Shown piece after piece: positions 1 through 8,571 of a DNA stretch of 64,000 bases. How positions within the stretch are numbered: the first letter of the stretch is position 1; each line of letters opens with the position of its first letter. The notes below the pieces were generated by a model. The model was not told the origin of the DNA, did no database searches, and saw nothing but the letters and a program-made list of their open reading frames with translations. Source of the stretch: Gonapodya prolifera JEL478 (lineage: Eukaryota; Monoblepharomycota; Monoblepharidomycetes; Monoblepharidales; Gonapodyaceae); contig KQ965766.1 in NCBI GenBank assembly GCA_001574975.1, positions 62,001-126,000 on the forward strand. The letters run 5' to 3'. The translations under genes and the position numbers were made by a program.

Positions 1-289
1 TCGTGATAATGGCTACAGCAGCGACTCCTTTGCAAACCGGATTACTGTACGACCATCACGCTACTCTGTGATGTCCACGGACAAAAAGACTCCAGAAGGT
101 ATCTCAAGCTGACTGCCGATGATGCTTCCTCAGCCTTTTGACTCAGTCTACCAGTGGAACATCGCAGCGACTGCTCCCAACTACTCTCCGTCGGGCCCGT
201 AATACTCTCCCACAAGCCCTTCGTACTCTCAGATGGGGGCCAAATACGCCTCCACCAGTCTTGACTTCTCGAACCCAAGCCCCAAATAA
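1..289 (+). pseudogene. 3' end of a gene with an RNA polymerase II CTD-like heptad
   Basis: The frame starting at base 2 is open to a GTATCT donor near 105. An intron ending at the CAG before 150 joins it to a stretch ending APNYSPSGP and a TAA at 200-202. The same frame continues after that stop as YSPTSPSYSQMGAKYA up to a TAA at 287-289. YSPTSPS is the exact consensus heptad of the RPB1 C-terminal domain, and APNYSPSGP resembles a degenerate heptad. The upstream part does not resemble RPB1. It may be a gene whose tail lies beyond the stop, a decayed RPB1 fragment, or an unrelated Ser/Pro/Tyr-rich protein. A consensus donor (GTGAGT) at 293 lies in another frame, so the splicing is not settled. 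The gene is cut by the left edge. Confidence 0.25.
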
Positions 290-942
290 GCTCGTGAGTG
301 TTACGCAACCAGTTTCTTTTTCAACGGTTACGAATCAGCAAAATCCGAACTGCATATTCCTCGAGCCTTTTTTACGAACGTCCGTTTTACCGTGACATCC
401 GACCCACATACTGTTCGTATTAACTTTCTGTCCGGCAAACTCCCCGTCATACCCCCCCACGGGACCAAGCGACGTCTCTCCGACCAATCCGGAGGGGCCG
501 GCAGGAACCTCTGGTGGCGTCAAAGAGAGAGGTCAGAAGTAGACGTCAGACGAACGGGTTTGAAAGGTGCGTGGGGGCGAGGACGGTTGGGACTTTTTTA
601 CACCTTTCGAATCGGATGTTCCGCCATGCTTCCACAGAAAGCATATCGGAAAAATGCCAAAAGGATTAGAGCGGGGATTTTGTAGTGGTGGATCACCACG
701 TGGGGGCTAAAAGCTTGGAGAAATGTTCAAACTTTGTATCAACGTGATGACGTGAACTGAATACCATTCTTTGAAGAACAGAATGTTGACTTCTGACTCT
801 TCACTAAGCATTTTCACTAAAGTAATAAACACACGATACCGAGCTTCGTTGCTGAAGTCCTCTGAGAAGCTCCTGGCACACTGCACAACAGCACCACAAC
901 ACTACCTTCGGCCCCGAACTCCATCCCACCCATTCCATACTC
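290..942. other. Intergenic, no gene recognised
   Basis: Only short overlapping open frames without recognisable motifs. It lies downstream of the metacaspase gene, which is transcribed towards it, so it includes that gene's 3' UTR. Confidence 0.5.
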
Positions 943-2425
943 TCAGAACGAGATAATCTCGTTCAAATTCGCATCTTGCCTTCCGACGCTCAGCTGGGGA
1001 ATCTGCGAGTACTTGTTGGCGAGCATCTGCCTTGTATTGCGGAGCACGTCTGAGTAGCTCTGGCGCGGGTTCTGGTGCAGGACGGAGAGGAGCGCCCAGG
1101 ACATGGCTCCGACGGGCGTTCCGGCAATTTTGGTGTCGGCGCTGCGGGGTGGGGTGAGGATGGGATGGGGAATGATGTGATCAACTGAAGGATCTGACCG
1201 CAACAGAGGCGTAGAAGACCGGCTCACCTCGTCTGCTCATCCATACACCCCGAGTAGCAATACACAACCTTATTCTCATGTCCCCAATCGTCTGTAAACT
1301 CCTCCTCGTCGTGGATCTGTCCCGCGCCCGCCTCAGCCTGCGCGGCCCTCTCGAGTCCCTTGGACCCAAACTTGTCCAACTTTTCAAAATGGTGCCAGAT
1401 ATCCTTGACATCGGAGAACAGGTCCTTTGCGGCGGCGATCCGGGTTTGGAGCGGGGCGTGCTTGTTGAATGCGATCTTACCGTTGGAAATGGCGGATTTG
1501 GCGTATTCGGTGAATTTGTGGACGGAGACGTTGCCTTTGGCGTCGGGGCGGAAGGTGTAGGGGAGTTCGAGCCTGGCGGGTGGGACGGGAGGGGACGGCA
1601 TCAAGCAGGGTTCATGTTGTGGCGAGGAAGGGCGAGTGAAGAGGTGGAAAAGATGTTTCTCACATGGTTCCGGAGTGGCAGCAGTCAAAAATAACGGTCA
1701 GTTTGACCCCCTGCGGAAGTGGGGAGACGAGCATCTTGTGAAGTTGCTACAACCCAGATGGCATTGGCAGTGAGAGTTCAAATTCGAGAGTGAAGCAACC
1801 ACATCAAGTCGAAATATGGAACTCACCGTGGACGTGATTTGACCAGCCTGCTTGTAATCCAATGGCACGATCGTATCGTCGAAATCAGGGTGGTCAGGTC
1901 GACTGTCGACGGGGTCTTGGACTTGGCTTCCGTGGCCGGACTTATATTACATTGAATGGGCCGGAGTGAGTACCAGGGGGAACGGCGACTTTGCCCGTCC
2001 TGGGGCCGACAAGAACAGCAACTCACGTAGTGAAGAAACAGGGTATCCCCGGGCCTGTTATCCCTTACCAGCCACCTGAACCCAGCGATGATGTTGCGGG
2101 AGTTTGGAAGGAAGTTTGGGTTGGTTGCATCTTCGGTCTATTCCAGATGGCGCGAATGGGTCACGGAGGGTTCGAGTCGAGGGGAAAGGGTGATGTCTCA
2201 CCATGACGACCATCTTGTCCTTACTGTACCCGCAACTTTGGGTCAAGTACTCGTACATGTGTGCCACATCGTTGATGCAGCCTTGAAGTTAAAAGACAAT
2301 TTGTCAGCATCGCCCTTCCGCGAGCCACCAGGTCCCGTCAAATGGCCACTCGTCAGCGGACCTTTGAGTTCTTGCCCGGATCCGCGGTAGTTGATTCCGA
2401 TGAGGAGGGCTTTCTTGTTTCCCAT
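943..2425 (-). CDS. MCA1: Metacaspase (caspase-like cysteine peptidase, clan CD), prodomain-less
   Basis: Seven exons (2425-2362, 2281-2202, 2137-2027, 1940-1827, 1746-1664, 1572-1228, 1141-943) join in frame to a protein of 331 residues. It opens MGNKKALLIGINYRGSGQEL, the first strand of the caspase fold. It continues with GCINDVAHM, the catalytic His in HYSGHGSQV and the catalytic Cys in DCCHSG, and then the typical C-terminal pieces CMDEQTSAD, IAGTPVGAMSWALL and NKYSQIPQLSVG. Family members cleave after Arg/Lys and act in stress responses, protein quality control and cell death. Most fungal metacaspases carry a Gln/Pro-rich N-terminal prodomain. Here the peptidase domain begins at residue 4 and the 5' flank shows no Q/P-rich exon. 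The gene is divergent from the MsrA gene at 2800. Start chosen because the ATG directly precedes the first conserved strand. Confidence 0.93.
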
Positions 2426-2799
2426 TTTGTGTGTGGTGTCTGACCGGGTAAGAGGTGGGAGAGCGAGGAGGGTGTGTATCCGGGTGATTGGCAAGAGCTG
2501 AGAAGATCAACGCGAGTGCGCACGAAAGAACGGGGAAGAGATCGAGTTTGGTGGTCGCGGCAAGTGTTCAGTTCGATCCTCAGCAAAGAGGGACCACCGA
2601 AGTATATTTGCACACTTGACGGACCACGTTCCTAATATATATCGACAAGTATGTATCTCGATTACCTATGTTCCCGCAAACTTTCTCCATCACTCTACGA
2701 TCGTCCTGTGGCTGACTTGTTTCGACATCTTTACGTTACTGGGGCTGTGTCCCCCTTCGCTCATAAAACCGCTGGAACGCACTACAATCCATTCCAGAA
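2426..2799. promoter_or_regulatory. Shared divergent promoter region, metacaspase / MsrA
   Basis: 374 bp separate the two divergent start codons, so both promoters must lie here. There is an AT-rich patch near 2634-2642 (AATATATAT). No conserved operator was identified. Confidence 0.45.
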
Positions 2800-3415
2800 A
2801 TGAGCGGGAACGCACACAGCGCAACGATGGAGAAGGCGGTGTTTTGTATGGGATGATTCTGGTCGCCGGAGCCGGTCTTCGGCTCGTTGGTGCGTTGATT
2901 CCCTTTTATCGGGCAACTTGTCGACGTAAATCTCACCCGGAACCCCCACCATCTCTCCAGGATGGCGTCGCTGCTACGAGGGTAGGATACGCTGGCGGAA
3001 GAACACCCAACCCAACATGTATGGTGCGAATCGTGTTGTGCTCGCTCCCTTACTTGCGCTCACAATTCCACCAGATTACGACCTTGCCGACCACACCGAA
3101 TCCGTCGAGGTCACATTCGACCCATCCATTGTATCCTACGCCGGCCTCCTCCGTGTCCGTCGCCAACCACCCGGGGTATTCCTACACGCCCCATACGCCT
3201 CCCGTATTTTCGTTCTCACCGACAAACAAGAGGCAGAAGCGATTGCCGAGGTGGATGCGAACCAGAAAAGCAACCCCGAGGTGGCGACCGAGATGTGGAG
3301 AATCGCCGAGACGCATCATCACGATCCTGCGTTGGCATTTGAGACTGGTCAGGCGTTAGAGGCTGTAGAAGCATTCACGAGATTGGGTGTCACATCATCA
3401 GGAGAATTCATGTGA
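2800..3415 (+). CDS. msrA: Peptide methionine sulfoxide reductase A, probable selenoprotein (in-frame TGA)
   Basis: MsrA reduces methionine-S-sulfoxide in proteins with thioredoxin as electron donor. Three exons (2800-2889, 2961-3018, 3075-3415) join with good GT-AG borders. Exon 1 reads AVFCMG, then TGA (2854-2856, codon 19), then FWSPEPVFGSL. Exon 2 gives DGVAATRVGYAGGRTPNPT and exon 3 starts YYDLADHTESVEVTFDPS. This matches the MsrA consensus GCFWGxE...GYAGG.TPNPTY...HTE.V.V.YDP residue for residue, with TGA in place of the catalytic Cys codon of GCFW. The rest of the frame is open, giving 162 residues with the TGA read as an amino acid. MsrA selenoproteins are known from green algae, and selenocysteine use is known in some early-branching fungi. 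The usual HNP loop after the LLxV strand and the YHQ-containing tail are weakly conserved (AETHHHDP). The stop is followed 13 nt later by an inverted duplicate, so the tail and 3' UTR may be truncated. The alternative is a pseudogene with a nonsense change at this codon. Confidence 0.8.
2854..2856 (+). other. Candidate selenocysteine codon (TGA) at the MsrA active site
   Basis: TGA sits between GGA and TTC-TGG in the MsrA active-site motif G-[C/U]-F-W. No in-frame repair by splicing is possible, because the nearest donor is the exon-1 donor at 2890, 33 nt downstream. I searched 3415-3900 by eye for a SECIS core (NTGAN, AA in the apical loop, NGAN) and found no convincing one. Most fungal selenoprotein genes reported so far also lack a consensus SECIS. 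Confidence 0.65.
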
Positions 3416-3427
3416 TTTCGACGAGAA

Positions 3428-4085
3428 GATCCGACGACTCAAGTCTTTCCGCTGATTGCATTCCCAGTGGGGAGGAAGCGAGGAGAACGAAGGCACCTTG
3501 GGTATGAATCGGAGCGAATCCTCGATGGGGAGACCCATTTCTTGAAGGGATAAGGGTTCGCGTCCACCCGTGATTCCAGCAATCTAATGCATCCTAATCA
3601 GCACGGGTTCCAAGATTGATCTGCATGCGCTAAACGGTTCAAGAAATGCGTGCGCCGTCGTTGCGACGAATTCTGTCCGGTCCTTGCCTGAGCGCTGACA
3701 CCCGAAGATAAAGGCGAACAAGTTTTCCACCGGTGAACAGTTAACCACACGATGGGAGCTGGATGGCAAATCATCTGATTTTTCCGTCACTTTACGACAT
3801 CCTGCGATGCCGAGCGCCATCAGACTGGGCATGGATTCCGCCAGACGGCCCGCCCAACGCACCATCGTAGAAGGTTCGGATCATTCCCGGGAGGCGAAAT
3901 TGCGTGAGGTTGGTGAGCCCAGCCAGAGAGGGAAGTGACATCGACGCGTCGGTGTGATGGGAGCCTGGGTGCTTTGATGGTTTGGACGATCGGGATGAGT
4001 CGGTTTCGTTTGATGTAATTTTATCTGCCTGACCGAAATCGCTTGCTTCACTTCCACTTTCAATATAGTAGCAACTTACTGTAAT
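3428..4085 (-). pseudogene. Truncated inverted copy of a MYND-family gene (5' part and upstream flank)
   Basis: On the minus strand this stretch closely matches 12440-13076 on the plus strand. The match covers the upstream flank (for example CCAAACCATCAAAGCACCCA in both) and the family block FVATTAHAFLEPFSACRS. It stops abruptly at 3428, in the middle of the coding part of the copy at 12.77 kb (GACTTGAGTCGTCGGAT is shared, then the sequences part). The region encoding the MYND finger is missing, so this is a 5' gene fragment left at a duplication breakpoint. It lies tail-to-tail against MsrA. Confidence 0.8.
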
Positions 4086-4129
4086 TTCAGCTACTCAACA
4101 AATTCAATTTTCAACCCAGGAGGAAGAAT

Positions 4130-5419
4130 TCATATAGCCACATTAGAACCACCAGCAGAGTGGGAAATATACATGCGGCTCCTTGCACGTTCACGATCAG
4201 GGTGTCCAGATCGTTCTCTATCCTCACTGAATTGCCGATCCACCCCAGCTTGCCTTGATTCGGGTTTGACAGAACGTACTTCGTCATCGGCGTCTTGCGA
4301 CGACTCCATGCATGTTGGCACCCACCCAGGAACTCCAAAGTTCTCTGGAAAAGAGGTTCTCCCGCAGTACAGTTTGTGGTAACGCCAGTCTGCATTCTGA
4401 GACACCGGAGAGCAGTATCGCACAAGTCGGCAAACCTTGCAGCGATACAAGACCTTTTGAATCTCCGCGCCCTCGGTGAGCGGGATGAAGTCCACGGTTG
4501 GACATACGAGGTCGCAACAGACGATTGAGCGCTTGTTGCGCGCGTTCTGGGTCCCTTCTCCAGAGCTTGTTTCGTTCAGTTTGGAATCCAAGGCGATCCA
4601 CGCCCGAGACAAGCCTCGTTGCTCCGGGCGCCCCTGGTAGGAGGGCTTGGGTCGATGCTTCCGTAGTTTTCGTGTAAAAGCTACGTGTCGTTTGATGGTC
4701 TTCCTTATGTGGACTCGTGCACAACGGTCACCATTTAAAAGGACCAAACAGAGTATCTCAAGAGCCTGTTTCTGGGTACAGTCTCGTTCGCTCAATCGAT
4801 TTGACATCTTCAGCTCTTCGCATAGGTCTTTGCTGTCCGGAACTACGACTGCATCAAATAGATTTGAAATTAAGATACCTTGTCGAGGAGCACACAAAGC
4901 ATCCACAAAATCCGAACAGATCTTAATCATGTTCAAGAGTATTCCAAGCCGATAGCTTAGATTCCAGACTGTCTCTTTGTGATAAGTGACGGTACTGACT
5001 GATGTGTTCGTGATGATTGCGGTTTTCAGAGATTCCACGGACCGGCCAACTTTTTCGGCTACTTGCATTCCAAAAGGAGAAGCAGCGAGGACAATGTACG
5101 CATGTCTGGCACGTGCAGGGTCGCCGTAATCTGGGTTCACATAGATCACTTGACAGGACAGATTTTGGACCTCTTGCCCAGATGCAGTGTTTGCGATCTC
5201 AGCTATCTTCAGCGGAGCTAGAGAAAAGACGAGTCTACATTTGGGGCAAGATTCGAGTGTTGCGTGAGAGGCAATCGCAACGAATTCCGGGGGACAGGCA
5301 AAGAAGCGACTGAAGGTATAATGGATCGCGTCGCTGAGGATGTGTGAGAAATCCACTTCACATTCGGAAGAGGTAGCATCTTCCGGCGTGAGTATGGTAG
5401 TGCGATCGGGGGTGTGCAA
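4130..5419 (-). CDS. MYND zinc-finger family protein (intact frame, one zinc ligand lost)
   Basis: Single-exon frame of 429 residues. Residues about 35-180 form a block shared by all MYND paralogs here: FVAIASHATLESCPKC, then VNPDYGDPARARHAYIVLAA, then SVESLK. A MYND finger lies near residues 300-352: CKVCRLVRYCSPVSQNADW followed by RYHKLYC. MYND fingers bind two zinc ions through CxxC...CxxC...CxxxC...HxxxC and usually mediate protein-protein contacts. Here the CSPxCQ cysteine found in the other paralogs is a serine (CSPVSQ), so one site is probably damaged. The C-terminal tail is charged and low in complexity. This is the only paralog in the window with an uninterrupted frame. Its counterpart in the other arm (11166-12347) keeps the cysteine but has a broken frame. 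The function of the N-terminal block is unknown. Confidence 0.75.
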   Translation of the reverse strand: MHTPDRTTILTPEDATSSECEVDFSHILSDAIHYTFSRFFACPPEFVAIASHATLESCPKCRLVFSLAPLKIAEIANTASGQEVQNLSCQVIYVNPDYGDPARARHAYIVLAASPFGMQVAEKVGRSVESLKTAIITNTSVSTVTYHKETVWNLSYRLGILLNMIKICSDFVDALCAPRQGILISNLFDAVVVPDSKDLCEELKMSNRLSERDCTQKQALEILCLVLLNGDRCARVHIRKTIKRHVAFTRKLRKHRPKPSYQGRPEQRGLSRAWIALDSKLNETSSGEGTQNARNKRSIVCCDLVCPTVDFIPLTEGAEIQKVLYRCKVCRLVRYCSPVSQNADWRYHKLYCGRTSFPENFGVPGWVPTCMESSQDADDEVRSVKPESRQAGVDRQFSEDRERSGHPDRERARSRMYISHSAGGSNVAI

Positions 5420-5655
5420 GTTCTTGGATGAACGGAAAATTCTTTTTGATACAGCAAACGAGCGTAAGACTCGTCCTCGTCGTTCCTATAGAATCAATGA
5501 TTAAAGAAGGAGTGTTCCATCGCAGTGCTAGCGTGTGACTCACTTGGATTGAATGGTTGGATGGGTCTGTTGTCGCGGATGCGGCTGTCACTTCAGCCGA
5601 TCCAGCGTCCTTGAAATCTTCCCCGTCTCCCATCCACCCATCCACGCACGACACA

Positions 5656-8268
5656 ATGCCCGTCATCGCCAACGTCTCGCCTGGCACTATTTTCGCTGCG
5701 CTGGTGGCCGTAAGCGTGTCGTACCTCCTCTACCGTGCGCTCCAGAATGTTCTCCACAAAAGGTCGATTTCAGAGCACTACAAGAGCATACCGGGATTTG
5801 GGACCTACCCACCAGGTCAGTTCGACAGCTCATGTGTCGCAGAGATGGATTCTCGCCCCAAGAAGCGCTGGCTTCTCGGCGCTGGAACCAATTGTGCTTG
5901 ACGTTCCATGTGATTCGCAACCTGGCAACTCACACGAGGCCGCCTACCCTTTACCAATGCAGTTCCAAACCATTGGCTGCTGGGACATTTTGGAAGGTGC
6001 GGAAAATCGTCGCTGGTGTGGTCCCATCTTGGCGCCATGAGTCATCCGTTTGTTGCGTCCATGAATCAGCTGGTTCGACCCGAAATTGCAAGCTCAAGGC
6101 TTCGGTCTACCAATGGACCGTCTTCAAAGCTGGGCGAACTATGCGCTGGATGTTGCAAAGTTTCCCCAGGGTAACAAGTTTCTCAAGCTTCAGGTACGTA
6201 GTACCTTCGACTTCCTTTTGCTTTGAACGGTCCACGAGATTGAAGGGCTTATCGCATATGTATCTGTCGGCGGACCAATGTAGCTCCTAGGTTCCTATCT
6301 CCCGGTCTCTCCCGAAATCTTGTACATCCTCGACGTCGAAGTCGTCAAAGACGCCCTCGTCGCCACCGCCGAGTCCAAAGTCGCCAAGGGTAAACCATAC
6401 CACGTACGTTTTCCCTAGCCGGTCCCCACCCTTTCGCCTCATCCCTCACCCACCGCCGTGCTTCCCCTCCCTCAGCTCATGGCCGGCCCCCTCATCGGCG
6501 AAGGAATCCTCGCCAGTACATGGGGCGACGGCTGGAAGCACCAGCGCAAGCTCATGGAGGTCGCGTTTCGCCTAGAGAACCTCAAATACAGCCACAAGCA
6601 GGTCGCCAAGTCCGCCATGAGGTTGCTGGGACGGTGGAGGGCGAGACACGAGCTTGTGGCCAAGACGGGCGAGGCTGGGTGGTTTGATTTGAGAGCGGAG
6701 ATGCTGAGGACGACTATGGATGTTATTTGTCAGGTATGCAGTTAGAAGAAGTTTCCTCCTCGTCTGCAGTGCCCCAACCGTAAAGTACTTCTGCTCCCGA
6801 ATGCTTAGGTCGGATTCGGCCGTGACTTCGAGTCCGGCGCTGAGCGATCCGCCTTCTTCGAGCTCGAAAAAAGCACCTACACGACCCCGTCTCTTCGAAG
6901 CACGCTCCGATCCGCCACAAAGGGTATCGACCTCGACGGAGAGCCTCTGTACGAGGTTTTCAATCAGGTTTTGACCACCATGGCGGATATCAAGAGTTTC
7001 GTGGATCCGACGGTTTTCTTTTCTGTGAGTTCTATTCACCAGGATGGAAAATAGAGCGGGAGACAGGAAACTCATACCTCTTCACACCTAACAAACGCCC
7101 ACCGTCCCTCGATCCCCTCAGGACCGTCGCCGGAACTACCACGAGCGTCTCGCGCTCGTGAACAAAGTCGTGGACCGCATGATCGAGCAGCGTCTCGACA
7201 GGGTACGCGCGGGTGATAGAGGACGGGACGGGACCTTGCTTGATGCTATTGCCGACCTTGACGAACACGGCGAGCTGATTATGAGCAAGAAGCTTATGGC
7301 GGATGAGTTGAAGACGTTGTTGTTTGCGGGGCATGACACGACGGGTGAGTTCCAAGTTTGTTGTCGATGATCTGCTTCGTTGGTCACTTATGAGTATCTC
7401 CACGTCATCAGGAAACGCACTTACGTGGGCCCTATACCGCCTGGCCGTGCACCCCGAGGTCCTCGCCAAGCTCCGACAGGAAGTCGATAACGTGCTTCCA
7501 GCAAAGACGTCCTTTTCCGATCTTGAGCGGGCGCCATACCTCAACGCCTTCATCAAGGAAGTCCTTAGAGTGCATCCCTCGGCGGGATTTACCAGGGAGG
7601 TGATGGATGAGGGGGGAGTTGTGCTCGGGGGGGTGAGGTTGCTTAAGGGGTGAGTCGGTCCTTCTTGCGCCATTTGTCGTGGGGATCTGGTTGCAACGTC
7701 ATTCCATTGTATATCTCTTGCCCTTTTCGGCAACCTGCTCGCATCAACATTTCACAACAGAACCGAGTACTGGTTCATCCCCCCACTCATTCACAATCAA
7801 GAACGCTACTTCGAGCGCGCGCTCGAGTTCATCCCCGAGCGGTGGGAGGAAGGGTCCAAGCTGTTCATGGACCCGCGGGCGTACTTTCCGTTCTCGCTCG
7901 GGCCACGGAACTGCGTGGGGATGAAACTCGCTCAGGTAAGGATCGGAAAGGTATCCCTTTTCAATGGATGATTGATGATCTGACGTACGTATGTGCATAC
8001 GGGGAACAGCTCGAACTGCGCTGCTTCATCACTGAAATCGTACGCCGATGGGACGTGGAGTACGATCTGTCGCAAGGTCCTCCCAGGACGTATCTCACTA
8101 TGACCTTGGAGTGAGTTTTCCTTTTTTGTACCGACTTCCGTTCTCTTGATGATGGTGACACTCGAACCACGTGCGTCTTGCAGCCCCGGCCGTGTGATCG
8201 GTCGGATCAAGCCTCGTGCGGACGGATCGAAAGTGTGGCCCGATACGCTTGAGTTGGTTGAAGGGTGA
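5656..8268 (+). CDS. Cytochrome P450 monooxygenase (first of a tandem pair)
   Basis: Eleven exons reconstructed from splice signals. The start (5656) gives MPVIANVSPGTIFAALVAVS, a hydrophobic N-terminal membrane anchor, so the enzyme should sit on the ER. A 41-nt second exon (about 5959-5999) encodes VPNHWLLGHFG. Further landmarks are WKHQRKLMEVAF (helix C), LLFAGHDTT (oxygen-binding I helix, exon 7), KEVLR (ExxR), PERW, and the haem loop FSLGPRNCVG with its Cys ligand. The last exon ends VWPDTLELVEG before TGA at 8266-8268. All canonical P450 motifs are present, so it should be functional. The substrate cannot be inferred. The next P450 starts 304 bp downstream on the same strand but differs in sequence and intron positions. 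The upstream neighbour is the divergent MYND gene, whose duplicated 5' flank reaches to within about 100 bp. Confidence 0.93.
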
Positions 8269-8571
8269 TTGGCTGCTGTTTTATACTGTAAATGCTTGGC
8301 ATTTCAAATGTGACGATACGTGATGTTGGAACAAACGTCGATAACCAAGTGATTTGCAAAAATTGTCAAATAACCAGTCATTACGTTACCTATTCTACCG
8401 CACTTGCGTGTGTCCCACGTGATATTATTATCCCTTGGCGGCGGGTTGTTTTGATACATGCAAAGTTTTGCACATGGTCGGCCCCGAAAGATTAGCCGGA
8501 TCCGAAAGGACCCAAAAAGACGCAGCCCTATTCAACCGACGACACGCTCTGAACATTCTTACTACACTTCA

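Larger units (their letters stand above)
3428..5550 (-). repeat. Left arm of an inverted segmental duplication
   Basis: The minus strand of this block matches the plus strand of about 10975-13076 in the same order: a splice-donor-like ATxCAAGTGAGTCA, a complete MYND gene, an intergenic stretch, and the start of a second MYND gene. By eye the intergenic parts agree at most positions, including non-coding DNA. This points to one duplication-inversion of a block, not to selection on coding sequence. The arms enclose the two P450 genes. Confidence 0.75.

Noticed and set aside
3590-3690. Candidate SECIS hairpin (TTGAT...TAAAC... near 3598-3650)
   Set aside because: The stems do not pair well (GCATGCGC against GCGTGCGC) and the spacing between the quartet and the apical A residues is wrong.
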